Both the position numbers and the translations under genes were made by a program. From Paracoccaceae bacterium (lineage in GTDB: Bacteria; Pseudomonadota; Alphaproteobacteria; Rhodobacterales; Rhodobacteraceae), in the NCBI GenBank assembly GCA_029862205.1, contig JAOTXT010000005.1, positions 41,512 to 105,511 of the forward strand: a stretch of 64,000 nucleotides of DNA, written 5' to 3'. Shown here one piece after another: positions 39,014-47,548 of the stretch. The notes under the pieces were generated by a model. That model saw only the letters and a program-made list of their open reading frames with translations, did not search any database and had not been told where the DNA came from. Each line of letters begins with the position of its first letter. Position 1 is the first letter of the stretch.

Positions 39014-39667
39014 TTACGAAACGCCCGCGATCGCCCTGATCTCCCGGTTCTCAATCACCGCCTGGGGCCTGGGGTCGTTCAGGCCGGTCTCGATCATCGC
39101 GCGTCCCAAATCCGCTGATTCGATCCCGATTGCCGGCATCAACCGGAAGACCGGCTTCATCGCTAGGTCATAGAAGACCGGCCGCGCCCTGGGCTGGGAC
39201 GGATGGATATAGCCGGGCCGGAACACATAGCGCCGGGGAAGGCGTGATCCCAGGACCAGGCGTTCGGCCTCGCCCTTGACGTTCAGGGTGTGGATCCAGC
39301 TCCGCCCGTCCTGCCGCGTGCCTTCAGTGGTAAACGTCACGAATGCCGCCTCGGGCGCCACGCGTTCAAGCACCGAAAGGAATTGGGCCAGATAGTCGAT
39401 TGTGATGCGGCGATACTCGGCGCGGCTAGTGCGCTGAATATAAGCCGCCAGGCAATGACAGCAGAGCGCCGCGCCTTCCAGCGCGCCCTCGACCGGCGCC
39501 AAATTCAGAAAATCATCGACGACGAGATCGCTCAGTCTTGGATCGGCGATGCCGGCCGGCCGGCGGCCGAGCGCCACAACCTGGGTGACCGCGGGATGCG
39601 AAAGGGCCCGCGCCAGAACTGCTCCACCGACCAGTCCGGTCGCGCCCGTCACGATGACCTTTGCCAT
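39014..39667 (-). CDS. NAD(P)-binding Rossmann protein, HTATIP2-like
   Basis: 217 residues with a single extended-SDR Rossmann domain: VIVTGATGLVGG at 4-15, then VVALGRRPAG as the second strand. FVTFTTEGTRQDGRSWIHTLNVKGEAERLV resembles the oxidoreductase HTATIP2/TIP30 family, where N-x-K-G-E-x-E is typical, though the usual active-site Ser/Tyr are not obvious. The substrate is unknown. It is divergent from the metallo-beta-lactamase-fold gene and convergent with folB. Confidence 0.82.
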   Translation of the reverse strand: MAKVIVTGATGLVGGAVLARALSHPAVTQVVALGRRPAGIADPRLSDLVVDDFLNLAPVEGALEGAALCCHCLAAYIQRTSRAEYRRITIDYLAQFLSVLERVAPEAAFVTFTTEGTRQDGRSWIHTLNVKGEAERLVLGSRLPRRYVFRPGYIHPSQPRARPVFYDLAMKPVFRLMPAIGIESADLGRAMIETGLNDPRPQAVIENREIRAIAGVS

Positions 39668-39772
39668 GCGCCTGTCTCAATTCCCCCGGGTCCCCCACGG
39701 GGCCGTCGTCAGTGCCCCCCGAACGTGGCATAATGCAGGGGCGAGGTTTGGGGAACCACAAGGAGGGCCGAG

Positions 39773-40585
39773 ATGCTCCGCCGTGCCGCCCTGATCGTCA
39801 GCCTGTGCGCCTGGGTCCTGCCGTCTGCCGCGTTTGCCAGCAATTGCTACGCCTTCGTCCAGGGCGTACCGGGGGTCCGCTATGTGGCGCTGGATGGGCC
39901 GATCCTGGCGGCGGGCGCCCGGGAGGTCACCATCACCTATGTGGGGCATTCAACATTCCGGATCGAGACCGAAGGCGGTGTGGTGATCGCCACTGACTTT
40001 TTCGGCGCCAGCGGCGAGGGACGCCTGCCCGATGTCGTGACCATGAACAAGGCGCACGAGACCCATTTCACGGATTTCCCGAACCCCGATATCCCAAATG
40101 TCATGCGGGGCTGGAACCCGAAAGGCGGGCCTGCCAAGCATCTGCTCGAGCTCAACGACGTGGTCATCCGCAATGTGACCACCGATATCCGCGGCTGGGG
40201 GAGCCCCGAGAAAGACGCCAACTCGATCTTCGTTTTCGAGGTCGCCGATCTCTGCATTGGGCATCTGGGGCATCTGCACCATGACTTGACCGAAGCGCAT
40301 CACGCTCTGCTTGGCCGGCTCGACATCGTGATGGCGCCCGTGGACGGCTCTTTCACCCTGGACATCGGCACGATGACCGCGCTGCTCAAACGCCTGAAAG
40401 CGCGGCTGGTCCTGCCCATGCACGCTTTCGGCCAATATTCGTTGGAGCGGTTCCTGGACGGAATGCGCGACGAGTTCGACGTCGCGATCCACGACGGCCG
40501 GACGATCAAGGTTTCGCTCGAAACCCTGCCCAGCCGACCAACGGTTCTTGTCCTGCCAACGGTGTTTCCACTGGATTATGATTGA
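39773..40585 (+). CDS. Exported metallo-beta-lactamase-fold hydrolase (UlaG-like)
   Basis: 270 residues from ATG 39773 behind a strong AAGGAGGG ribosome site. Signal peptide RRAALIVSLCAWVLPSAAFA, then periplasmic. TITYVGHSTFRIETEGGVVIATDFFG is the beta-lactamase-like start. MNKAHETHFTDFPNPD carries a K-A-H-x-x-H variant of the T-H-x-H-x-D-H metal motif. GHLGHLHHDLT and LPMHAFGQYS supply later histidines. Probably a metal-dependent hydrolase of unknown substrate. A very long hairpin lies 10 bases after its stop. Confidence 0.87.
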   Translation: MLRRAALIVSLCAWVLPSAAFASNCYAFVQGVPGVRYVALDGPILAAGAREVTITYVGHSTFRIETEGGVVIATDFFGASGEGRLPDVVTMNKAHETHFTDFPNPDIPNVMRGWNPKGGPAKHLLELNDVVIRNVTTDIRGWGSPEKDANSIFVFEVADLCIGHLGHLHHDLTEAHHALLGRLDIVMAPVDGSFTLDIGTMTALLKRLKARLVLPMHAFGQYSLERFLDGMRDEFDVAIHDGRTIKVSLETLPSRPTVLVLPTVFPLDYD

Positions 40586-40594
40586 GAAGGTCAG

Positions 40595-40702
40595 TCTGCA
40601 TCCGCCTCCCGCGCGCCCACCTCCCCGCCCGACCACCGATGGTACACCCGGCGATGATCGGTGGTTGGGCGGGGAGGTGGGCGCGCGGGAGGCGGATGCA
40701 GA
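40595..40702. repeat. Very long GC-rich hairpin (46-bp arms)
   Basis: Bases 40595-40640 are the reverse complement of 40657-40702 with a single mismatch at 40631/40666 (a G-T pair, so still paired in RNA as G-U). The loop is 16 bases (40641-40656). One arm is nearly all pyrimidine (CCGCCTCCCGCGCGCCCACC region). No T-run follows on either strand, so it is not a classic terminator. It lies between the metallo-hydrolase stop and the infC promoter. Confidence 0.95.
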
Positions 40703-40727
40703 GATAGTAGCCATCAAGAACTCATCT

Positions 40728-40755
40728 TTTACCTTTCCCAACCAGCGGTTATATT
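40728..40755 (+). promoter_or_regulatory. Candidate infC promoter
   Basis: TTTACC (40728-40733) and TATATT (40750-40755), spaced 16 bases, in an AT-rich stretch right after the long hairpin. It would leave a leader of about 110 bases before the infC start. Confidence 0.5.
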
Positions 40756-40873
40756 CTAGATGGCCTTGCGCCGCCCGTTCCAGATTCGCTGTCGATTTTC
40801 CGGCGTTGGGACTCAGGCGGCGCCTTTGGCGTTATGACGGCGATAAGACAGCAACAGTTCAGGAGACTGACCC

Positions 40874-41419
40874 ATAGCCAGACGTCCGCACCACGCGCCT
40901 CCGACCCGCGACACGGGTCCTCGCGTCAACCGGCAGATTCGCGTGCCGGAAGTCCGACTGATCGACCAGGATGGCGAGAATGTCGGTGTCGTTACCCCAG
41001 AAACCGGCGTGGAAATGGCCGAGGAAGTAGGGCTCGACCTGGTTGAGATCTCTCCCGGCGCCAGCCCGCCGGTCTGCAAGATCATGGACCTTGGCAAATT
41101 CAAATACGAGCAGCAGAAAAAGGCCGCCGAAGCCAAGAAGAAGCAGAAGACGATCGAGATCAAGGAGGTCAAGTTCCGCCCGAACATTGACACCCATGAT
41201 TACGACGTAAAGATGCGCTCGGTGACCAAGTTCCTTGGTGAAGGCGACAAGGTGAAGGTGACGCTACGGTTCCGCGGCCGCGAGATGGCGCATCAGGAAC
41301 TGGGCCGGGATCTGCTCCAGAAGATCGCGGGCGAAATCGAGGAGATCGGCAAGATCGAGGCGATGCCCAAGATGGAGGGCCGCCAGATGATCATGGTGGT
41401 CGCCCCGCAGCGCCCCTGA
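40874..41419 (+). CDS. infC: Translation initiation factor IF-3, ATA start codon
   Basis: Prevents premature joining of ribosomal subunits and checks the start codon. From ATA at 40874 the protein is 181 residues: (M)[30 protein letters not shown], matching the conserved IF3 N-terminus. AGGAG (40861-40865) lies 8 bases upstream. The first ATG/GTG-type start in frame, GTG 40943, would remove 23 conserved residues. infC is known for rare start codons that let IF3 repress its own translation. The C-terminal domain has [25 protein letters not shown]938 gene follows after 10 bases. Confidence 0.9.
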   Translation: MARRPHHAPPTRDTGPRVNRQIRVPEVRLIDQDGENVGVVTPETGVEMAEEVGLDLVEISPGASPPVCKIMDLGKFKYEQQKKAAEAKKKQKTIEIKEVKFRPNIDTHDYDVKMRSVTKFLGEGDKVKVTLRFRGREMAHQELGRDLLQKIAGEIEEIGKIEAMPKMEGRQMIMVVAPQRP

Positions 41420-41429
41420 GAGCCGCAGC

Positions 41430-42104
41430 ATGACAGGTCCTGGCCACATGGCGCGGTATTCGGCCGCCACCGTGGCCTCGGCCGGTGACGGGCGGCTGTT
41501 CTCGCCCAGTTTCGAGCGCAATTTCGAGCCGATCCGCGAGGCGTTGGCGCCCTATCTGGGTACCGCGAACGGTACGGTGCTCGAGATCGGATGCGGCACG
41601 GGCCAGCATGTGGCGCATCTGGCCATTGCTTACCCGGCGCTCACCTGGCTGCCGTCTGATATCGACGCCACCCATCGGGCCTCGGCGGAGGCTTGGGCTG
41701 CACACACGAATGCCGGCAACGTCGAAGCATCGGTCTATCTGGACGCTTCATCGGATTGGTCGGCGGATCCAATCCTGGATGACCACCTGCCGCTCGCCGC
41801 GGTTCTTTCCTACAATGTGATCCATATCGCACCCTGGGCGGTGGCCCAGGGGACCGTTGTCGGCGCCGGCAAAGCGCTGGCGCCCGGTGGCAGCCTGATC
41901 TTCTACGGCCCCTTCAAGGAGGGTGGGCGCCACACGGGCGAAGGCAATGCCCGGTTCGATGTGGGCCTGCGTGCCGAGAATCCGGAATGGGGCGTGCGAG
42001 AGATCGGTGATCTGGCGGTACTTGCGCTGGATGCCGGCCTCGGCGTGCCCGAGATCACAGAGATGCCATCGAACAACCGCTTGGTGGCGTTCCAAAAGCT
42101 CTGA
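41430..42104 (+). CDS. DUF938 SAM-dependent methyltransferase
   Basis: 224 residues. The SAM site VLEIGCGTGQHVAHLA lies near residues 51-66, and LPSDIDATHRASAEAW supplies the acidic ribose contact. NVIHIAPWAVAQGTVVGAGKALAPGGSLIFYGPFKEGGRHT is the DUF938 signature. Substrate unknown. It follows infC closely (10 bases), so it is likely in the same transcript. Its stop abuts the stop of a decayed DUF4399 gene on the other strand. Confidence 0.9.
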   Translation: MTGPGHMARYSAATVASAGDGRLFSPSFERNFEPIREALAPYLGTANGTVLEIGCGTGQHVAHLAIAYPALTWLPSDIDATHRASAEAWAAHTNAGNVEASVYLDASSDWSADPILDDHLPLAAVLSYNVIHIAPWAVAQGTVVGAGKALAPGGSLIFYGPFKEGGRHTGEGNARFDVGLRAENPEWGVREIGDLAVLALDAGLGVPEITEMPSNNRLVAFQKL

Positions 42105-42305
42105 TCATTCCACCGTGACTGTGATCCGCTCGGGCGCGACCGGCGGGTTGTGCGGAATATGGCTCCAATCGCCCAGCACCAGTAGCAAGGTATGGGCGCC
42201 CGGGGGCAGCTAGATCGTCACCTCGGTCTGGCCGCCGCCGAAATGCCGGTGGTTCTCGTCCGATGGAATCGGCTCGTTCAGCTCATCGCCCTCGATCGTC
42301 GCCGA
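42105..42305 (-). pseudogene. 3' remnant of a DUF4399 protein gene
   Basis: Reading leftward, about 65 codons match the C-terminal part of DUF4399: DENHRHFGGGQTEVTI, an in-frame TAG at 42210-42212, then LPPGAHTLLLVLGDWSHIPH and a normal TGA at 42105-42107. The N-terminal half is absent because the nitrile-hydratase-like gene starts at 42347. Truncation plus the internal stop indicate a remnant, not a working gene. Confidence 0.75.
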
Positions 42306-42346
42306 AGCGCTTGGCGCCGTGGTGCAAGCGCGCTAGCTTGGATGCC

Positions 42347-42697
42347 ATGAGCAATGCAAGGGAAGCCGGCCGGCGCTGGCACGATATGGGCGGCAAGGAC
42401 GCCGAGGCGATCGCGCATGGCGAGCACGACTTTGCCCTTTGGGAAAAGCGGGTCGATGCGCTGCTGCGGATCGCCACCGCCAGGGGTTTTTTCACCGTCG
42501 ACGGCCTCAGGCGCGTGCTCGAGGACATGGGCGAGGACACCTTCGAGACCATGACCTATTACGAGCGCTGGATCGCTTCGGTGACCGAGAACCTGATCGA
42601 GGCGGGCGTGATCTCGGTTGACGAGCTGAACGCCCGCATGACCGAGGTCGAGGCCCGCGGCCCAACTTATGGCGACGCGCAGGGGGCGGGCGAATGA
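42347..42697 (+). CDS. Nitrile hydratase beta-subunit N-terminal-half protein (ScnB-like)
   Basis: 116 residues from ATG 42347. RRWHDMGGKDAEAI corresponds to the N-terminus of the nitrile hydratase beta subunit (H-D-x-G-G), and FALWEKRVDALL to its E-W-E-K-x-V stretch. YYERWIASVTENLIEAGVISVDELNARM matches the following helix pair. In ordinary nitrile hydratase this is the first half of one beta chain; here it is a separate gene, as in thiocyanate hydrolase and toyocamycin nitrile hydratase. It also resembles nitrile-hydratase accessory proteins. Overlaps the next gene by ATGA. Confidence 0.82.
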   Translation: MSNAREAGRRWHDMGGKDAEAIAHGEHDFALWEKRVDALLRIATARGFFTVDGLRRVLEDMGEDTFETMTYYERWIASVTENLIEAGVISVDELNARMTEVEARGPTYGDAQGAGE

Positions 42698-43035
42698 GTT
42701 TGCCCAGGGTCGATCCGCCGCCGTTTCCGCCGCCCTATCCGCCGGGTAATCCCCGCTTCGGCTCGGGCGATGCGGTGCGCGTGCGCCCGGGGATCGCTCC
42801 CGGCCATATCCGCACGCCCTGGTATCTGCGCGGCAAGACCGGCGTTGTCGAGCGCGTCTGCGGGGCCTTCGGCAAGCCCGAGGAATTGGCCTATGGCCGC
42901 GATGGAGGCCGGGTGCCGCTCTACCGGGTGCGCTTTACCATGCAAGAGGTCTGGGGCGGCAAGGCCTCGCGGCCAGACGACACCATCGACGCCGAGATAT
43001 TCGAACATTGGCTGGAGGCCGCCGATGCCCCATGA
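42694..43035 (+). CDS. Nitrile hydratase beta-subunit C-terminal-half protein (ScnA-like)
   Basis: 113 residues. A proline-rich start (PPPFPPPYPPGNP) leads into FGSGDAVRVRPGIAPGHIRTPWYLRGKTGVVERVCGAFGKPEE, the SH3-like fold of the beta-subunit C-terminal half. LYRVRFTMQEVWG is the family end signature (x-V-R-F-x-x-x-E-L-W-G). It would pack on the metal subunit. The gene overlaps the upstream gene by 4 bases and the downstream gene by 11 bases, so stoichiometric expression is likely. Confidence 0.85.
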   Translation: MSLPRVDPPPFPPPYPPGNPRFGSGDAVRVRPGIAPGHIRTPWYLRGKTGVVERVCGAFGKPEELAYGRDGGRVPLYRVRFTMQEVWGGKASRPDDTIDAEIFEHWLEAADAP

Positions 43036-43660
43036 CCACCACGACCATCTGAGCCCCTCGGGCCATCCCTACCGGCCCGACAACGACGAGGCGCTGAGCT
43101 ATTGGCAGACCATGGAGATCGCGGTGCGCGAGCTTCTGGTCGAGAACGGCATCACCACCCTGGCCGAGATCAACGAGCAAATCGAAGCCATGGACCGCCG
43201 CTCGCCTGCCGACGGAGCCAAGGTCGTCGCGCGCGCCTGGGTGGATCCGGCGTTCAAGGCCCGACTGCTGGCCGACGGCTCGGCGGCGATGAAGGAATTG
43301 GGCTTCGAGCCCGATTTCATGAAGCTCGTCGTGGTCGAGAACACGGACGAGGTCCATAACGTCGTCGTCTGCACGCTTTGTTCGTGCTATCCGCGCAATC
43401 TGCTGGGTCTGCCGCCGGACTGGTACAAAACCCGGGCCTACCGCTCGCGCACGGTCAAGGAGCCGCGCACGGTGCTCAGCGAGTTCGGGCTGGAGCTGGC
43501 GCATGATCTGCGTGTCCAGGTTCACGATTCCACCGCCGATATGCGCTATCTGGTGTTGCCGCGGCGGCCCGACGGGACGGAGGGCTGGCCGGAGGAGAAG
43601 CTGGCTCAGATCGTCACCCGCGATTGCATGATCGGGGTCGCTGTTCCGAACCCCGCCTGA
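43025..43660 (+). CDS. Cobalt-type nitrile hydratase alpha / thiocyanate hydrolase gamma subunit
   Basis: 211 residues. The metal site VCTLCSC is at 115-121, with Cys116, Cys119 and Cys121; a Thr after the first Cys marks the cobalt type (iron enzymes have Ser). WVDPAFKARLLADGSAAMKELG and LPPDWYKTRAYRSRTVKEPRTVL are alpha-subunit signatures. A His-rich N-terminus (MPHDHHDHLSPSGHP) may help metal delivery. Hydrates nitriles to amides or, in the three-gene form, hydrolyses thiocyanate to carbonyl sulfide and ammonia; the substrate here is undetermined. No separate cobalt activator gene is seen. Confidence 0.92.
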   Translation: MPHDHHDHLSPSGHPYRPDNDEALSYWQTMEIAVRELLVENGITTLAEINEQIEAMDRRSPADGAKVVARAWVDPAFKARLLADGSAAMKELGFEPDFMKLVVVENTDEVHNVVVCTLCSCYPRNLLGLPPDWYKTRAYRSRTVKEPRTVLSEFGLELAHDLRVQVHDSTADMRYLVLPRRPDGTEGWPEEKLAQIVTRDCMIGVAVPNPA

Positions 43661-44550
43661 TGACCGCACCGATCCGCGCGCCGGGCGCCGGGCTGGCGCC
43701 CGAGACTCGCGGCATGTTGGGCATCATCTTCGCTTTCTTACTTTTCGCTGGCGTCGACACCATCGCGCGTCACTTAACCGGCAGCTTCCACCCGGTCCAG
43801 GTGGTGTGGGCGCGCTACGCCAGCCAAATGGTCCTGGTCATCGCGATCATGGCGCCGCGCCTGCCGAGGCTGGTGCGCACCGCCAATCCCGGCCTTCAAC
43901 TGCTGCGCTCGGGCCTGCTTTTCGCGGCCACTCTTTGTTTCTTCAACGCGCTCAGCCTGATGAAACTCGCCGAGGCCTCGGCGCTCTTGCAAACCGCGCC
44001 CTTGCTGATCACCGCGCTCGCGCCGTTCCTGCTGGGCGAAAGCGTCGGGATCCGGCGCTGGACCGGGGTTGTAGTTGGCCTTTTCGGCGCGCTCATCATC
44101 ATTCAACCGGGCGCCGGGGTATTCCAGTGGGCGGCGCTCCTGCCGCTTGGCGCCGCCAGCTTCCTGGCGCTCTATCAGATCGCCACGCGGATGCTGTCAG
44201 GCGCCGATTCGATCTGGACGACGGTGTTCTACACGGCGGGCGTTGGCGCGCTGATCGCCTCGGTGGCGGTGCCCTGGTTCTGGACCACGCCAACGTTCGC
44301 CGAAGCGGTGCTGATGCTTGGCATGGGGCTTTTGGCCGGGATCGGTCATCTCGCCCTGGTCTATGCGATGGGACAGGCGTCTGCTTCCGCCTTGGCGCCG
44401 TTCAACTATTCCCAGCTCGTCTGGGCTGCTCTGCTGGGCCTTCTTTTCCTGGGCGAGTGGCCTAAGACCACGACGATCGCAGGCGCTGCCGTGATTGTCT
44501 CCGCCGGCCTCTATGTCTGGCACCGGGAGCGGGTGCGGGCCCGGGCATGA
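43660..44550 (+). CDS. EamA/DMT-family transporter
   Basis: 296 residues from ATG 43660, overlapping the previous stop as TGATG. Ten hydrophobic helices in two EamA repeats of five; the first repeat starts MLGIIFAFLLFAGVDTIARHL and the second near FQWAALLPLGAASFLALYQIA. LLQTAPLLITALAPFLLGE and FNYSQLVWAALLGLLFLGEWP are the conserved helix ends. Probably exports or imports a small metabolite. Tight coupling to the hydratase-like subunits suggests it moves the substrate or product, which is inference. Confidence 0.88.
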   Translation: MTAPIRAPGAGLAPETRGMLGIIFAFLLFAGVDTIARHLTGSFHPVQVVWARYASQMVLVIAIMAPRLPRLVRTANPGLQLLRSGLLFAATLCFFNALSLMKLAEASALLQTAPLLITALAPFLLGESVGIRRWTGVVVGLFGALIIIQPGAGVFQWAALLPLGAASFLALYQIATRMLSGADSIWTTVFYTAGVGALIASVAVPWFWTTPTFAEAVLMLGMGLLAGIGHLALVYAMGQASASALAPFNYSQLVWAALLGLLFLGEWPKTTTIAGAAVIVSAGLYVWHRERVRARA

Positions 44551-45923
44551 CCGAACCGGCCGAGCCCTTCGCCCCACGGGTCTGGCGCCATTTCCTGGAC
44601 CTCATCAAGCTCGCCTGGCCGGTGATGCTGTCGCGCGCCGGGATCCTGGTGATGGCATTTGCCGACATCGCCATGCTGGGGCGCTACGGGGCGGGCGCGA
44701 TCGGGCAGGCCAATCTGGGCGTCACCATCTTCGTGCCGATCCTGGTGGTGGTGATCGGGCTCGTCTCGGGCATGGTTCCGGTGGTGGCGCGGGCCTTCGG
44801 CGCCGGGGCCTGGTCGGAATGCGGCGCCGCCTGGCGCCGGGCGCTGGCTTGGGCAACCGTGACATCGGCCGTGGGATCGGTGATCTGCTGGCAGGGCGAG
44901 GCGTTCCTGCGTCTCTTCGGTCAAACGGAGGAGATGGCGCTCGGCGGCGGTGCGGTGGCCCGTGCCCTGGCGCCAGGGCTGATGGCGCAAACCATCTATG
45001 CGGCCTGCGCCTTCTATCTGGAGGCGACGCGGCGTCCGGTTCCAGCGTTGATCACGATGATTTTCGCAAATTTCGCAAATTTGGGCCTGAACTGGCTGCT
45101 GATCTGGGGCCATTGGGGTCTGCCTGAACTGGGTGCGGTGGGCGCGGCGCTTGCCTCGACCATCGTGCGCTTCGGCGCCGCTTGCGGACTGATCCTCTAT
45201 ATCGTCACCCGGCCGGGCGCCCGCGAGGCCGGTGTCGTCGGCCCATGGCGCTCGGTCTGGGGCCCGGGCGGCTGGGCGGCGGGCGCGATGATGCGCAAGC
45301 TTGGCTGGTCTGCGGGGCTGTCGAATGGGTTCGAGACGATCGGGTTCGCCGCCATGACCCTGTTCGCCGGGCGTCTGGGGACCCTGCCGCTGGATGCCTA
45401 TTCACTGGCTCATAACTTGATGTCGGTTGTTTTCATGGTCGGGTTGGGGCTCGCGGTCGCCAGCGCCGTTCGGGTCGGGATCGAAATCGGACGCGGACGC
45501 CCGGACGAGGCTGCCTTCGCGGGCTGGACCGGGCTGGCGGCGGTGGCCACGGTGATCGGCGCGGTCAGTGTCGCGGTGGCCCTGAACACGGATGCCATTG
45601 CCGCCATCTATACGGACGACCATCAGATCGGGGCGCGGGCGGCGGCGCTGTTCCTGGTCGCTGCCTTGGTCTTCATCCCGGACTGCGCCCAAGTGGTGAT
45701 GGGCCAGGCGCTGCGGGCGCTGGGCGACGCCTGGTTCGCCGTCGCGATCTATATCCTCAGCTTCGTCCTGGTCATGATCCCGCTCGGCTGGGTCATGGTG
45801 GGCCCGCTCGGCTTCGACGAGCGGGGCCTCAGCTTGGCGATTGTCATCGCCTGTACGCTGGCGACGGTCTTGCTGGCCGCCCGGTTCCGCTGGCTGACCC
45901 GATCCGCCGCGCCCAGTGCCTAG
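44547..45923 (+). CDS. MATE-family efflux transporter
   Basis: 458 residues and twelve membrane helices. It begins with LIKLAWPVMLSRAGILVMAFADIAMLGRYGA and has the internal repeat near KLGWSAGLSNGFETIGFAAMTLFAGRLG, typical of NorM/DinF-type multidrug and toxin exporters driven by Na+ or H+. The start overlaps the EamA stop by ATGA, making it the fifth gene of the coupled hydratase operon. Its stop overlaps the stop of the convergent M48 gene by two bases. Confidence 0.92.
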   Translation: MTEPAEPFAPRVWRHFLDLIKLAWPVMLSRAGILVMAFADIAMLGRYGAGAIGQANLGVTIFVPILVVVIGLVSGMVPVVARAFGAGAWSECGAAWRRALAWATVTSAVGSVICWQGEAFLRLFGQTEEMALGGGAVARALAPGLMAQTIYAACAFYLEATRRPVPALITMIFANFANLGLNWLLIWGHWGLPELGAVGAALASTIVRFGAACGLILYIVTRPGAREAGVVGPWRSVWGPGGWAAGAMMRKLGWSAGLSNGFETIGFAAMTLFAGRLGTLPLDAYSLAHNLMSVVFMVGLGLAVASAVRVGIEIGRGRPDEAAFAGWTGLAAVATVIGAVSVAVALNTDAIAAIYTDDHQIGARAAALFLVAALVFIPDCAQVVMGQALRALGDAWFAVAIYILSFVLVMIPLGWVMVGPLGFDERGLSLAIVIACTLATVLLAARFRWLTRSAAPSA

Positions 45924-47419
45924 CGCACGATCTTGACCGACCCACGGGGCAGCGGCTCGCCGGGGCGAAGCCCGTTCAGCACGCGGAATCGCTCGACGCG
46001 GTATTCCCTGAAGTTCATCCGCCGGGCCATCGACTCGATCCCGCCACGGGCAGGAACGATGTCGATCCGCTTCTCGCGCAGGTTGGCCGCCTCGCCCGAG
46101 GAGAGCCGCCGGAAGGACCAGGCCGCACCCTCCATCGCCGGCAAGAGCCCCGAGCCGCGCGGCGCCAGGCCGGTGATCCGGTAGATGTTGCCGTTCAACC
46201 GGTAGGCCACCAGCAGCGCGTCATAGGTGCGATTGTTGAGCCGCACAGGCAGCACCGCGTTGGCGGCCTCAAGCCCGTTGATCCGTTCGTCGCGCAGGCC
46301 CTGAATCTGTCCCACCCGCACGCTGCGGGCGATCTGAGGCACCCAGACGCCGCGGATATAGTCGCTCAACCGTCCGCCCCGGTTGCGGTCTCCATCCATG
46401 ATGAAGCGAGAATTGCTGGGTCCGCGGGCCAGCACCGCGCGCGCGGAATTGGTGATGGTGAAGCGCGGTGGGGCGGTGAATGTGAACCGCAGCTTCGGGT
46501 GGCTGAAGGTGCGCCCATCGACAAAGCCTTGCTCGGCGCTGTCGCCATAGACCATGCCGTCGATCGAGCGCAGGAACCCGTCGCGGTTGCGGTTGGCGCC
46601 CACAGTCGTGACCGCGCCTTGTTTCTGGGCGACCTGGATCGCCTGGCGCGTGCGAAGCGCGTTAGCGGGGTGCGAGGCGAAGAAATCAACCCGGTTGGGG
46701 TCGTATTGACCCCCAGCGATCCGGGCCTGCAGATTGGCCGAGGCGCTGAGACGCTCGATGAAATCAGCCTGGGCATAGGGGTCGTAGCCCGCCCGCACCA
46801 GGTATCGGATACCAAGATTGTCGGCATCGAGCTCGTCGCCGCGGGAAAAACTGGCCAAATAGCCTCCGGCGGCCGTCTGCCCCACGTTCATCAGGCTGTT
46901 TGCGACACCGCCATCGACGCCTAGAACCGCCAAGCCGATGGCGCCGGCCAGAAGCCCCAACCCGGCCGTCGTGCTGCGCTGGCGCCTGAGCGAGGAATGC
47001 CCCGCGGTGACATGGCCTATTTCGTGCCCGATCACGCCGGCGAGCTGCGCCTCATCGCCCGCCAGCGCGACAAGCCCGCGGGTCAGATAGATGTAGCCCC
47101 CAGGCGTGGCGAAGGCGTTAACTGTGGGCGTGTCGAGCACCGTGAAGGTCCAGCGCGCGTTCGGCTGTTCCGAGACCCGGGCAATCCGCTGGCCGATCTG
47201 GTTCACATAGCCGGTGACTCGGGCGTTGCCGTAGACGCCGCCAAACCGCGCGACGATGTCGGAATGGGCCCGGTCGGCTTCGCTTTGATCCGAGGACGAG
47301 CGCACTGCGGTCGTTTGCGGCGCCGCGCCCGGATTTCGGCCTTCGGTGGTCTGGCAGCCCACCATCGCGAGCGCGCCCAAGCCGATGATTGCCGGGCCTA
47401 GAATTCGTCTCACCTGCAT
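45920..47419 (-). CDS. M48-family zinc metalloprotease lipoprotein
   Basis: 499 residues from ATG 47419 behind a GAGGTGA ribosome site. Lipobox LAMVGC, so it is a periplasmic lipoprotein. The zinc motif is HEIGHVTAGH, with the third ligand likely in FSRGDELDADNLG. A C-terminal region of about 200 residues contains HPKLRFTFTAPPRFTITNS and ends ALPRGSVKIVR-like, resembling YfgC/BepA-type chaperone-proteases that watch over outer-membrane protein assembly. Convergent with the MATE gene. Confidence 0.9.
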   Translation of the reverse strand: MQVRRILGPAIIGLGALAMVGCQTTEGRNPGAAPQTTAVRSSSDQSEADRAHSDIVARFGGVYGNARVTGYVNQIGQRIARVSEQPNARWTFTVLDTPTVNAFATPGGYIYLTRGLVALAGDEAQLAGVIGHEIGHVTAGHSSLRRQRSTTAGLGLLAGAIGLAVLGVDGGVANSLMNVGQTAAGGYLASFSRGDELDADNLGIRYLVRAGYDPYAQADFIERLSASANLQARIAGGQYDPNRVDFFASHPANALRTRQAIQVAQKQGAVTTVGANRNRDGFLRSIDGMVYGDSAEQGFVDGRTFSHPKLRFTFTAPPRFTITNSARAVLARGPSNSRFIMDGDRNRGGRLSDYIRGVWVPQIARSVRVGQIQGLRDERINGLEAANAVLPVRLNNRTYDALLVAYRLNGNIYRITGLAPRGSGLLPAMEGAAWSFRRLSSGEAANLREKRIDIVPARGGIESMARRMNFREYRVERFRVLNGLRPGEPLPRGSVKIVR

Positions 47420-47548
47420 TGCCGTCACCTCGCTGGTCTTGCCCCGATCTACGTCCGAAAAAGACGCACTGCAACCGGTCACCCCCGCCGGTCCAATTGA
47501 CCCGGACCCGGCGATCCACTACCCCTCGGCCACGACACCCCGCGTCGG

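Noticed and set aside
42347..43660. Ordinary two-subunit nitrile hydratase with a frameshifted beta gene
   Set aside because: The two beta halves have their own starts with an ATGA overlap and no lost sequence, matching the natural three-gene form rather than a broken one.
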